Shown: positions 1 to 7,143, numbered from the stretch's first letter. The stretch: DNA of 11,733 bases from Lachnospiraceae bacterium UBA7050 (GCA_002493905.1 DLAJ01000033.1:3664-15396); one strand, 5' to 3'. The notes: a model not told the origin generated them from the letters alone. Program-made: numbers and translations.

Positions 1-145
1 CATTGCGGAACGTCTGATAGGACGCAGCGGTCTGCATTTTGTTTTTACTGTCATTTAATGCTTTCTTTACTTCCACATAATCAGGCCTTACATATTTCCA
101 CGTTGAAAATACATCTTTTTCATTTTGAGTGCCCGCATCCGCCAT
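1..145 (-). CDS. Probable M3-family oligopeptidase (oligoendopeptidase F-like), N-terminal fragment
   Basis: Only the first 48 codons are inside the window; the gene runs off the left edge. The ATG (145-143) is preceded by GGAGGT (152-157) with 6 bases of spacing, which fixes the start. The peptide begins MADAGTQNEKDVF and continues with W-K-Y-V-R-P-D-Y and a lysine-rich helix ending in A-A-S-Y-Q-T-F-R-N. A short aromatic-Arg-Pro-Asp motif followed by an amphipathic helix is typical of the N-terminus of M3 metallopeptidases, cytoplasmic zinc enzymes that trim short peptides. The HExxH catalytic motif would lie far outside the window, so the family call rests on the N-terminus alone and is tentative. 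It is divergently transcribed from the PadR operon. Confidence 0.5.
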   Translation of the reverse strand, partial: MADAGTQNEKDVFSTWKYVRPDYVEVKKALNDSKNKMQTAASYQTFRN

Positions 146-183
146 CCTAAAACCTCCCTCTGCCGCTGGTCTGTATTCGTTTT

Positions 184-213
184 ATAATACCATTTATATA
201 ACCCGTCTGCCAA
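184..213 (-). promoter_or_regulatory. Promoter of the leftward peptidase gene
   Basis: Read on the minus strand there is TTGGCA (213-208), an 18-base spacer and TATTAT (189-184). This is a plausible sigma-A promoter about 40 bases upstream of the ATG at 145. It lies outside the PadR-type palindrome at 280-300, so the two divergent genes need not share control. Confidence 0.5.
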
Positions 214-253
214 TAAAAAGCTCAAGACATAACAGCACTTTTTTATAAATCCA

Positions 254-282
254 TAGACAAAACTCATAAAACAGCATATAAT
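254..282 (+). promoter_or_regulatory. Promoter of the padR-membrane protein operon
   Basis: TAGACA (254-259), a 17-base spacer and a perfect TATAAT (277-282) form a strong sigma-A promoter, with a predicted start near 289. The transcript would carry a leader of about 175 bases before the ATG at 464. I see only a small GAAAAG/CTTTTC hairpin in that leader. Confidence 0.65.
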
Positions 283-300
283 ATATCATATTGATATATT
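280..300. promoter_or_regulatory. Operator palindrome, probable PadR binding site
   Basis: A perfect inverted repeat: AATATATCA, spacer TAT, TGATATATT. It overlaps the last three bases of the -10 box and covers the predicted transcription start, so a bound protein would block polymerase. PadR-type repressors commonly bind AT-rich dyads at their own promoters, and the next gene encodes one. A further TGATAT half-site follows at 306-310. Confidence 0.65.
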
Positions 301-463
301 GAAGTGATATGTAAGAGTGCTTTCCATTGAGAAAAGAAACTTTTCAGCAGGAAAACGAACGCCGCCATGCTTTGCGAGTCGGCTTATCGTAAACCCTTAA
401 ACAAAATAAAAATGCCCAATGAAGCGCCTTACCATGACACACCTTCAGAAAGGAGACCCTGCA

Positions 464-1012
464 ATGGCAAACGAAAAAAAGATCGACTGCGTGATCTTAG
501 GCTTATTAAGCCACGAAGAATTAACCGGATATGAAATCAAAAAAAGAATGGACACGGCTTTATCCTATTTTTGGAACGCCAGCTATGGCAGCATTTATCC
601 TGCTTTAAGCGATCTCGTTGACCGCGGTCTGGCTGTCAGACGGGACGGTGCGGCGAGCAGACGAAATAAACTGATTTACACCATCACGGAGGACGGGCGC
701 AATTACCTGAAAAACTGGCTCGCACAGCCCGCCTCAAAGGACGAGCTCCGTTACGAAACGCTGCTGAAGTTATTTTTTGGAGCGGAGCAGGGCGAAGAAC
801 AGGCACTCTCCCACATTGAAGCGTTCGAAGCGAAGATCAAAAAAGAACTGCCCTATCTGCTGAGCGCCGAACAAATCTTAAAGGAACACCAAAACGACGC
901 TGACGCCCACAAATACTATTTACTTACCGTTTCATTCGGGATTAAAACCTATCACACTTATTTGGAATGGTGCGCGGAAGCAAAACAGCTTTTATCCGCC
1001 CGCAGAGGATAA
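464..1012 (+). CDS. PadR family transcriptional regulator
   Basis: A 182-residue DNA-binding repressor. Residues 8-80 form the PadR winged helix-turn-helix, with the hallmark Y-G-S-I-Y-P-A-L-S-D-L at 41-51 and the wing around 60-75 (R-R-N-K-L-I-Y-T-I-T-E-D-G). Residues 92-178 are a helical C-terminal dimerisation domain of the VirR/AphA-like type, so this is a long PadR (subfamily 1). The ATG at 464 is chosen because GAAAGGAG ends 8 bases upstream; the in-frame ATG at 419 has no ribosome binding site. The gene probably represses its own operon through the palindrome at 280-300. Such regulators usually respond to small hydrophobic or phenolic compounds, but the ligand cannot be read here. Its partner is the membrane protein 4 bases downstream. 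Confidence 0.9.
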   Translation: MANEKKIDCVILGLLSHEELTGYEIKKRMDTALSYFWNASYGSIYPALSDLVDRGLAVRRDGAASRRNKLIYTITEDGRNYLKNWLAQPASKDELRYETLLKLFFGAEQGEEQALSHIEAFEAKIKKELPYLLSAEQILKEHQNDADAHKYYLLTVSFGIKTYHTYLEWCAEAKQLLSARRG

Positions 1013-1016
1013 CGAC

Positions 1017-1487
1017 ATGCTTGGACATTTTGGCTTTTCTTATATCGGACTGCTGTTTTTGCTGCTTTTGTTCGTCCCCAATCTGATATGGGCAAAAAAC
1101 AAGCCGCAGGGATATACCGCAGAAAACGAAAACCGGATCTTATTGCTGTTTGAACGGACCGGAGAAGCGCTGACCTGCTGCTGTTCCCTAATATTTGCTG
1201 ATTTCAATATCCGTCCGTGGACAGCATGGTCTTTATGGCTGGCCGCCGCTCTTTTTCTCATGCTTCTGTATGAGTTGTGGTGGGTGCGTTACTTTCGGAG
1301 TGCACGGAAGCTGACCGATTTTTACAGCAGCTTTCTCGGCGTCCCTGTCGCCGGGGCGACACTGCCCGTCGCGGCGTTTTTCCTGCTCGGAATCTACGGA
1401 AAAGTAATATGGATGCTGATCGCCGCGTCCATCTTAGGCGTCGGTCATATCGGCATCCATATGCAGCACCAAAAAGAGTTTCGCTGA
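1017..1487 (+). CDS. Small polytopic membrane protein co-transcribed with PadR
   Basis: A 156-residue, very hydrophobic protein. Likely membrane segments are at about 7-25, 48-62, 69-90, 107-127 and 129-148, linked by short loops with positive patches such as W-V-R-Y-F-R-S-A-R-K near 89-98. It resembles a conserved family of unknown function found beside PadR genes in Clostridia; I know no characterised member. The ATG lies 4 bases after the padR stop with AGAGGA 7 bases upstream, so translation is probably coupled. It is the only apparent target of the PadR repressor in this window, which would fit a transport or membrane-stress role, but that is inference. The last codons and the stop lie inside a hairpin (1477-1496). 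Confidence 0.75.
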   Translation: MLGHFGFSYIGLLFLLLLFVPNLIWAKNKPQGYTAENENRILLLFERTGEALTCCCSLIFADFNIRPWTAWSLWLAAALFLMLLYELWWVRYFRSARKLTDFYSSFLGVPVAGATLPVAAFFLLGIYGKVIWMLIAASILGVGHIGIHMQHQKEFR

Positions 1488-1500
1488 CGCAAAACTTTTT
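1477..1500 (+). terminator. Terminator-like hairpin overlapping the stop codon of the membrane protein
   Basis: AGTTTCGC, loop TGAC, GCAAAACT, then TTTT. The stem has one C/A mismatch. The TGA stop (1485-1487) sits in the loop. It is a modest rightward terminator for the padR operon. The same sequence returns at 1555-1595 as a better hairpin. Confidence 0.45.
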
Positions 1501-1501
1501 A

Positions 1502-1527
1502 GAAGAATTTGCATCCGCAAATTCTTC
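1502..1527. repeat. Perfect 11-bp inverted repeat
   Basis: GAAGAATTTGC, loop ATCC, GCAAATTCTTC. There is no U-tract directly after it on either strand, so it is not a standard terminator. It resembles the hairpin at 4608-4636, which also has GAAGAAT/ATTCTTC outer arms. Confidence 0.7.
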
Positions 1528-1551
1528 CGGGGCTGTGCGATTTCCTATCGG

Positions 1552-1584
1552 TTCAAAAAGCGTTTCGCTGACACGAAACGCTTT
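1552..1584 (-). terminator. Rho-independent terminator of the ABC operon
   Basis: On the minus strand: AAAGCGTTTCG, loop TGTCAG, CGAAACGCTTT followed by further T (five T in a row). The 11-bp stem is perfect. It lies 44 bases after the stop of the second ABC gene and faces the rightward padR operon, so it may also protect each operon from read-through of the other. Confidence 0.7.
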
Positions 1585-1627
1585 CGAAGAATTGCTTTCA
1601 AGATGCTTCCGGATTTTCGAAATTTTC

Positions 1628-3859
1628 CTACTCCCCGCCGCTCATCCGAAGCTGTGCGTTCACCAGACCGTAATAAATGCCCTGCTTTTCCAATAATTCA
1701 TTGTGGGTGCCGATCTCGGCGATCCCGTGCTTGTCAATAACAACCAGACGGTCCGCATCCCGCAGGGTAGAAAGGCGGTGGGCGATCGCAAAGGTGGTTC
1801 TTCCCTTTACCAGACGGTTAAGCGCCTGCTGGATCAAAAACTCGCTCTCCGTATCCAGTGCCGAAGTCGCCTCGTCTAAGATCAGAATCCGTGGATTATT
1901 TAAGATTGCTCTGGCAATCGCAATCCGCTGCCGCTCCCCGCCGGATAAATTGTAACCGTGCTCGCCCACATAGGTATTGTAACCGTCCGGCGTCTTGCAG
2001 ATGAAGTCATGCGCATTCGCGGCTCTTGCCGCCATGATGACTTCCTCTAACGTGGCATCCTGTTTGGCAAAACGGATATTCGCCAGAATCGTACCGGAAA
2101 ACAGGAAGGTCTCCTGCAGGACCACGCCAATCTGGGAATGCAGGCTCTCCATCTCCACATCCCTGAGATCAACGCCGTCCAGCGTGATCCGGCCCTGATC
2201 TACATCGTAAAGCCGCATGATCAGATTGATCAAAGTGGATTTTCCCGTACCGGAAGCCCCTACCAGGCCGATCATCTCTCCCGGTTTTACCTCAAAGGAA
2301 ATATGTTCGAGCACCGGCTCGTAAGTCTGATAGCCGAAAGACACATCCTCAAAGGTAAATGCGCCTTCGATCGGAAATGCCCTGCTTTCCGCTTTATCCT
2401 TGAGCATCGGCTCTTCATCCAATACGTCATAAATCCGGTTCAAGCTGGTCAGCATCTGCATGACCTCTCTCGGCAGATGCGTCATCCAGCTCAAGGGTCC
2501 GAACAGATACCCGCTGTATGTCACGAACTGCACCAGTTCCCCGACGCTCATTCGTCCGTCCAAAACCTGAATGCCGCCAAAATAAACAGCAATATAAGTC
2601 CCAACGCCCAAAAGAAACGTCATGATCGGAAAAAATACCGCCCAGAAGGTCTCATTCTTTTTCTGTATGGCAGCAAATGCTCTTGTTTTCTCCGTAAAGC
2701 GGGCGCTCTCCCGTTCTTCTTTTCCAAAGGATTTGACAATACGCATACCGGAAAGAATATCCTGCAGATTACTGCTTAAGTCATCTGCCCGCAGCCATTG
2801 CTTGTGAAAAATGGTGTGGATATGATGCCAGAACATCCGGATGATCACAAGCACCGCAACGACGAACACTAAGGACAGCAGCGTCATCTTAAAGCTGATG
2901 ATCATCATCATGACCAAGGATACGATCATCGTCACCAGTGTGGAAAACATATCCCCGAACACATCCTCCATAAACATACGGATCTGCTTCGTATCTCTGG
3001 ACACCCGGTTCATCAGCTCGCCGGGCTTGCGGTTATTGATAAAGGATAAGGACAGCACCTGTATCTTATAGTAGAGCTTCGCCCTCAGGCTCATGCTTAA
3101 GGACGCGCCCAGCTTGACACAGAGCCAATAACGGTAAATCCAGCAGAACATTCCTCCCACCGTCAGCACAAAGGAAAGACCGATGAACATCCACAAGTCC
3201 TTCACGGTTCCCTGTCCATCCGTCAGCGCATGGTCGATAAAATACCGCTGCACCATGGGATTGAACATATTGATTGCCGCCAATAGTACGAGCAGCAGTG
3301 AGATTGCCAAAAGCCTGCCCGTGAAATCTCCGCACAGCGCCATGAACTTTTTTAAGAGCTCCGATTTGCCGTCACAGTACATGCACTTGCTCGTTCCCGG
3401 CAGTGCACGGCCGCATTTCTCACAATATTTTTCATATTCGCGGCTTTCCACCCGGCTGACCGCCTTTATCTCTCTTTTCTCCTGCAATGCCTGTACCAGC
3501 GTCTGGGCGCCTCTTACCGCATACGCTGCCCGGATGATATGGCGCATGGAAAAACGGGCGACGCATTCCGGAGCGCCCTCTTTCGGGAAAACGGTCACAA
3601 TGCCGCAGCCCACCTGATGTTCGCATTTAATTTTTTCACAGTCCGAAAGCCGGTGCTCGAAAGTTTTTTCCTCCCCGTTTAAGATCACCAGGCGCTCCTC
3701 GGTAACGACAATCCATGTCCGGTCCGTGAAGCTTTCCCCCGGACTGTGAGCCTCCAAGTCGTAGACAAGGTCCACCGGAACGCAGTACCAGACGGTCTCG
3801 CCGTCCTTTAAGGACAGCGCCTGCTTTTGGGAGTCCTTCAGATCATATAATAATTTCAT
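1628..3859 (-). CDS. ABC exporter (TMD-NBD) with N-terminal domain and zinc ribbon, second transporter of the operon
   Basis: A 743-residue half-transporter. Residues 1-135 are a soluble beta-rich region that I cannot name (PH-like in pattern: T-W-I-V-V-T-E-E-R-L-V-I-L). A four-cysteine zinc ribbon follows (C146, C149, C159, C162), then six membrane helices at about 180-465 and an ATP-binding domain from about 500. The ATPase motifs are intact: Walker A G-A-S-G-T-G-K-S-T at 534-542, Q582, signature L-S-G-G-E at 638-642, Walker B D662/E663, H694. It should drive ATP-dependent export, as a homodimer or paired with the other ABC protein of the operon, which has the same architecture. AAGGAG lies 9 bases before the ATG. 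The start is 93 bases after the DUF1854 gene. The substrate is unknown. Confidence 0.9.
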   Translation of the reverse strand: MKLLYDLKDSQKQALSLKDGETVWYCVPVDLVYDLEAHSPGESFTDRTWIVVTEERLVILNGEEKTFEHRLSDCEKIKCEHQVGCGIVTVFPKEGAPECVARFSMRHIIRAAYAVRGAQTLVQALQEKREIKAVSRVESREYEKYCEKCGRALPGTSKCMYCDGKSELLKKFMALCGDFTGRLLAISLLLVLLAAINMFNPMVQRYFIDHALTDGQGTVKDLWMFIGLSFVLTVGGMFCWIYRYWLCVKLGASLSMSLRAKLYYKIQVLSLSFINNRKPGELMNRVSRDTKQIRMFMEDVFGDMFSTLVTMIVSLVMMMIISFKMTLLSLVFVVAVLVIIRMFWHHIHTIFHKQWLRADDLSSNLQDILSGMRIVKSFGKEERESARFTEKTRAFAAIQKKNETFWAVFFPIMTFLLGVGTYIAVYFGGIQVLDGRMSVGELVQFVTYSGYLFGPLSWMTHLPREVMQMLTSLNRIYDVLDEEPMLKDKAESRAFPIEGAFTFEDVSFGYQTYEPVLEHISFEVKPGEMIGLVGASGTGKSTLINLIMRLYDVDQGRITLDGVDLRDVEMESLHSQIGVVLQETFLFSGTILANIRFAKQDATLEEVIMAARAANAHDFICKTPDGYNTYVGEHGYNLSGGERQRIAIARAILNNPRILILDEATSALDTESEFLIQQALNRLVKGRTTFAIAHRLSTLRDADRLVVIDKHGIAEIGTHNELLEKQGIYYGLVNAQLRMSGGE

Positions 3860-3952
3860 TGTTTTTTACTCCTTATGAAGAAAACCAAACAATTGCCATC
3901 CCTGAATCACATGCATCAGCATTTCAAACGGGTTTTGCAATCAGCAGCTTCC

Positions 3953-4534
3953 TTAAATAAACAAGTCCAGTTTTTTGCGCTCCATCACAGACAACGCATA
4001 TAAGTCCGGCAGCTCATAGCGGTTGCCGTCAATATCGGTGATCTGATAGCGCGCTTCCCCCAGCGCCACCACAGCGTCGCCGCCCATGTTTGTTGTAAAC
4101 CGGCATGTTCCAAAGTCCGTCTGGACATACCAGTACGCATACCCATACTCATCTTTGATTTCCATGATCTTGCGGATCACGGGCATAAAGTAACGCAGGC
4201 GCACCTGTTCCCTGATCATGTCCTGCACGTCCTTCGGCATTTCCTGTAAAGAGCGGATCATCCCGATCTCCTTCGCTTTCTCATCCGCCTCCCGGATCGA
4301 AATGTACTCGTCCGGGTTTGTCAGTGGAAACGTCAGATAAACGCCCACTCTGTCATAGGTCTTCTCCTCAAATTTCAAAGACAGGAAGCCGCCCTTCGTG
4401 CGGGTAAAAACCGCATTCTTAACTGTCAGCAGGCGCATGTTGAGCACTTCCTCCGACTCTTTTTTCAGCTCTTCCTCGTCGAACTCCTGTAAATCCAGTA
4501 AATCCGGCATGTCGTTTTCTCTATTCTCTTCCAT
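3953..4534 (-). CDS. DUF1854 domain protein between two ABC exporters
   Basis: A 193-residue soluble protein with no membrane segment or signal peptide. The first 30 residues are acidic (E-E-N-R-E-N-D, D-E-E-E-L-K-K-E), and the rest matches the DUF1854 pattern: L-T-F-P-L-T-N-P-D-E-Y-I-S-I-R, then W-Y-V-Q-T-D-F-G-T-C-R-F, then a C-terminal D-I-D-G-N-R-Y-E-L-P-D-L. The biochemical role is not known. As I recall, NCBI names proteobacterial members cyanophycin metabolism-associated and they sit beside an ABC transporter, as here. Its position between the two exporter genes suggests a cytoplasmic accessory of the transporter. The ATG at 4534 is preferred because AAAAGGG lies 5 bases upstream; a GTG at 4576 extends the frame by 14 residues but touches a hairpin and lacks a binding site. 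Confidence 0.85.
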   Translation of the reverse strand: MEENRENDMPDLLDLQEFDEEELKKESEEVLNMRLLTVKNAVFTRTKGGFLSLKFEEKTYDRVGVYLTFPLTNPDEYISIREADEKAKEIGMIRSLQEMPKDVQDMIREQVRLRYFMPVIRKIMEIKDEYGYAYWYVQTDFGTCRFTTNMGGDAVVALGEARYQITDIDGNRYELPDLYALSVMERKKLDLFI

Positions 4535-4576
4535 GTGTTCCCTTTTCCTTTCCCGATTTCTTACTCCTGCTTCCAC

Positions 4577-4595
4577 GATTCCGCTTCGCGGAATC
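4577..4595. repeat. Hairpin upstream of the DUF1854 gene
   Basis: GATTCCGC, loop TTC, GCGGAATC: a perfect 8-bp stem about 40 bases upstream of the DUF1854 start. There is no U-tract, so it may act in RNA stability or processing rather than termination. Confidence 0.6.
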
Positions 4596-4607
4596 TCAAA
4601 TCCGGAT

Positions 4608-4636
4608 GAAGAATGCCTGTCTTTTAGGCATTCTTC
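4608..4636. repeat. Perfect 11-bp inverted repeat inside the ABC operon
   Basis: GAAGAATGCCT, loop GTCTTTT, AGGCATTCTTC. There is no terminal U-tract on either strand. It shares outer-arm sequence with the hairpin at 1502-1527. Confidence 0.65.
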
Positions 4637-4637
4637 G

Positions 4638-4704
4638 GTGTGAAGCTTTAGAAGTTCTTGGCGAAGCAGCCTTTGCTGTGAGCCTTAGAACTTCTCTTCA
4701 CACT
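4638..4704 (-). repeat. Long imperfect hairpin covering the 3' end of the first ABC gene
   Basis: Read on the minus strand: GTGTGAAG and GAAGTTCT pair with AGAACTTC and CTTCACAC, with GGC/GCC and AGCA/TGCT pairs further in. The last Val codon and the TGA stop of the upstream ABC gene lie in the left arm. With the two hairpins that follow, it forms a structured spacer between the first ABC gene and the DUF1854 gene. Confidence 0.6.
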
Positions 4705-7013
4705 GGCCCCCGCATCGCCAAAGCCTTCGTCTGCAGCTCACTCAATTTATAGAACGTTCCTTTCTTTGCCATCAGCTCCTCATGCGTTCCCGATTCCGTT
4801 ACTTTTCCTTCATCTAAGACGATCAGGTGCGTGGCATTGCGCAGAGTGGAAAGCCGGTGCGCAATGGACAGCACAGTTCTTCCTTTTTCCAGCTGCTCAA
4901 GTGATTTTTGAATCGCCAATTCCGTCTCCGTATCCACCGCCGACGTCGCCTCATCCAGAATCAGAATCTTCGGGTCCGCCAGAATTGCCCGGGCGATGGA
5001 AATACGCTGCTTCTCGCCCCCCGACAGCGCCCTGTTGGACGAGCCGAGAATCGTATCATATCCCTGCGGCATTTTACAGATAAAATCATGCGCGCTTGCC
5101 TGAACTGCTGCCCGGATGATTTCTTCTCTTGTGGCTTCCGGTCTGGCGTAGGCGATATTTTCCGCCACCGTCCCCATAAAAATATAAGTCTCCTGAGACA
5201 CCATGGATACGTTTCTGCGCAGTTCCCGAAAACCATATTGCTTCACATTTACGCCGTCCACGAGCACTTCGCCTTCCTGCGTGTCATACAGCCGGGAGAT
5301 CAGATTCACAAGCGTGGATTTTCCCGCGCCGGAACGCCCCACAATTCCCAGTACCTCGCCCGCCTCCACATGGAAGCTTACATCTTTTAAGATCGGCTTG
5401 TTCGGCTCATAGCCAAATGTCACATGCGTAAGCGTGATCTCGCCCCTTATCGACTGCGGTCTTATGGGTTCAGGCGCCTCCTTGACCTCCGGAACGGCAT
5501 CCATGATCTCAAAAAGCCGCTGCGCCGAGTTCATTGCATTCGTGTACCATCGGATAATTCTGGACATAAACTCCAGAGGTCCTTTGAGCTGTCCCACATA
5601 GCCGCTGAACGTGATCAGCAGTCCCAGTTCCATATCGGAGCCGCTGATGATCAGCGCTCCGCCGACTGCCCAGACAAGAAAGGTCAGCATATCCTCCACA
5701 AAAACATACAGCGCTGAAAATTTACAGTCATATCCTGCCACATCCAGCTCCGCGTCCCGCACCTTATGATTATTTTTGCCAAAGCGCGTCATTTCCTGCT
5801 CTTCCTGGCCGAACGCCTTGACCACGCGCGCCCCGGTAAAATTTTCATTCATCTGACCGTTCAGCCTGCGGTTTGCGCGGTGGCGCTTGCCGTAGTAATG
5901 CCACAGTCTTGGCATCAGCAGATAGCTGATAAAAAACAGAATCGGCATCAGGATAATGGATGCTGACGCCAGCAGCGGATTTAAGAAAAACATGATGATG
6001 CAGGTTGCAATGATCGTCCCGACATTGATAAAAAAGTAGGGAATCCCGTCAATAAAAAAGCTCGAAATCTCTTCCGCATCATCGGATACGCGGGTCATCA
6101 AGCCGCCTGTCTGTCTTCTGGTAAAAAAGCTGATGGACAGCTTTCCCATCGAATCAAACACCTGACTTTTTAGCTTTCCCACAACCTCAGGGGCAATATG
6201 GGCCGTCAGAACACCCTGCAGAATACCAAGCCCCTGAAGCAGGACCTTCGTGCCGATCATGACCACCACCAAAATCCCCAACGCCAGCACAAAACGCCCT
6301 GCAGGCAGATTCCATGCATTCAGAAACGCCTCGTCCTTCACGAGCACTTTATCATACAGCACCGTACCGCTTAAATACGGCCACACTAAATTCAGGCCCG
6401 CCGTCGCAAGATAACAGAACATCATCACGACCAGCCGGAACTTGTACGGCTTAAAGTAAGATACCACCCTCAACAGGATGGACCCCTTATTCATACATTT
6501 CGGACAGACCTTACGCTCCTGATCCGGATAGATCATGCCGCATTTCGGGCAGCATTCCTTTCCCCGCTTCACATCCAGATCATCCTGCGTAATCTCCTCG
6601 TCTTTTTGTAACTTCTCCAACAGACGCCCAATCCGCATGAACGCTTCCATCCTCGTGTTGGAAAACTGGCACAGCGCTCTGTCTAAACCGCCGATTTTCC
6701 CCATCAGAATGCCGGTGCTGACCTGCCGGATCACTTCCAGCTTCTCAACCTCCTTAAGCTCATAGAACACAACCGCCGGCTCCTCCATGCTTATCTCCTG
6801 CTCCATCGACCAGCTGTCATAACCGCCCAGCCGGTACTCCTGCTTCTCCCGATACGGGTATCTGGCAATGATCAGCTTTTCCTTTGTCAGCGCCACGATG
6901 GTATCCGCAAACCGCAATTCTTCATCAAAATCGCCGGTCGCGGCAAAAATCACGTCTTCTTTTTCTATTCCATACTTCCGTACGGCCTTTTTGAAACTTT
7001 CCGGTAACTTCAT
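4698..7013 (-). CDS. ABC exporter (TMD-NBD) with N-terminal domain and zinc ribbon, first transporter of the operon
   Basis: A 771-residue half-transporter. Residues 1-145 are a soluble domain I cannot name (it includes T-I-V-A-L-T-K-E-K-L-I-I-A-R, PH-like in pattern). Then comes a zinc ribbon of two C-P-K-C knuckles (C155/C158 and C170/C173), six membrane helices at about 185-470 and an ATPase domain from about 520. Walker A is G-R-S-G-A-G-K-S-T (559-567), followed by Q607, L-S-G-G-E (663-667), Walker B D687/E688 and H719, all intact. The layout matches the second ABC gene, so a heterodimer is likely. The ATG at 7013 is preferred because GGAGGT lies just upstream (5 bases after GGAGG); the in-frame ATG at 7025 would itself contain that site and has none of its own. 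It is the first gene of the operon with DUF1854 and the second exporter. Confidence 0.9.
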   Translation of the reverse strand: MKLPESFKKAVRKYGIEKEDVIFAATGDFDEELRFADTIVALTKEKLIIARYPYREKQEYRLGGYDSWSMEQEISMEEPAVVFYELKEVEKLEVIRQVSTGILMGKIGGLDRALCQFSNTRMEAFMRIGRLLEKLQKDEEITQDDLDVKRGKECCPKCGMIYPDQERKVCPKCMNKGSILLRVVSYFKPYKFRLVVMMFCYLATAGLNLVWPYLSGTVLYDKVLVKDEAFLNAWNLPAGRFVLALGILVVVMIGTKVLLQGLGILQGVLTAHIAPEVVGKLKSQVFDSMGKLSISFFTRRQTGGLMTRVSDDAEEISSFFIDGIPYFFINVGTIIATCIIMFFLNPLLASASIILMPILFFISYLLMPRLWHYYGKRHRANRRLNGQMNENFTGARVVKAFGQEEQEMTRFGKNNHKVRDAELDVAGYDCKFSALYVFVEDMLTFLVWAVGGALIISGSDMELGLLITFSGYVGQLKGPLEFMSRIIRWYTNAMNSAQRLFEIMDAVPEVKEAPEPIRPQSIRGEITLTHVTFGYEPNKPILKDVSFHVEAGEVLGIVGRSGAGKSTLVNLISRLYDTQEGEVLVDGVNVKQYGFRELRRNVSMVSQETYIFMGTVAENIAYARPEATREEIIRAAVQASAHDFICKMPQGYDTILGSSNRALSGGEKQRISIARAILADPKILILDEATSAVDTETELAIQKSLEQLEKGRTVLSIAHRLSTLRNATHLIVLDEGKVTESGTHEELMAKKGTFYKLSELQTKALAMRGPV

Positions 7014-7046
7014 CTCTACCTCCATACCAGAGCGTTCTTTTTACTG

Positions 7047-7106
7047 GCACGTGAACCGGGTATCAGCTTCGGCTCCGTGCTTCAAATTTGTGGCTCCGTC
7101 ACAAAT
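7047..7106 (-). promoter_or_regulatory. Structured leader just before the first ABC gene
   Basis: Two hairpins lie between the terminator and the start codon. One is ATTTGTG, loop, CACAAAT (7086-7106), a perfect 7-bp stem. The other is imperfect: GCACG/CGTGC with inner GA/TC and CCG/CGG pairs (7047-7080). The octamer ACGGAGCC (minus strand) occurs twice, 21 bases apart, once in each. I see no convincing promoter here, so the leader is probably reached by read-through of the terminator. Confidence 0.4.
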
Positions 7107-7107
7107 C

Positions 7108-7143
7108 AAAAAAGGACACGACCTACTAACGTATGTCATGCCC
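7108..7143 (-). terminator. Rho-independent terminator or attenuator between the small ORF and the ABC operon
   Basis: Minus-strand RNA: GGGCAUGAC and GUCGUGUCC form a 9-bp stem with two G-U wobbles. An inner UAC/GUA pair closes a GUUA loop, and six U follow directly. The wobbles would be A/C mismatches on the plus strand, so the signal belongs to the minus strand. It lies 48 bases after the small ORF stop and about 95 bases before the ABC start. Confidence 0.75.

Larger units (their letters stand above)
1471..1595. repeat. Two imperfect direct repeats of about 41 bases, each containing a hairpin
   Basis: The stretch from 1471 (AAAAAGAGTTTCGCTGACGC...) and the one from 1555 (AAAAAGCGTTTCGCTGACAC...) match at most of about 41 positions and both run into a GAAGAATT motif. 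They are 84 bases apart. Copy 1 contains the C-terminal codons and stop of the membrane protein; copy 2 contains the strong hairpin at 1557-1584. Between them lies another perfect hairpin (1502-1527). Confidence 0.6.

Noticed and set aside
1502..1527. Hairpin at 1502-1527 as a terminator.
   Set aside because: The stem is perfect but no U-tract follows on either strand; recorded as a repeat instead.
1277..1696. A 139-codon open frame overlapping the end of the membrane protein and the convergent spacer.
   Set aside because: It is a shadow frame: no ribosome binding site, poor composition, and it crosses two hairpins and the end of an opposite-strand gene.
2138..2779. A long plus-strand open frame of 213 codons inside the second ABC gene.
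   Set aside because: It is antisense to a well-supported ABC transporter and has no recognisable protein features.
4532..4576. GTG at 4576 as the DUF1854 start.
   Set aside because: No ribosome binding site, and it abuts a hairpin; the ATG at 4534 has AAAAGGG at good spacing.
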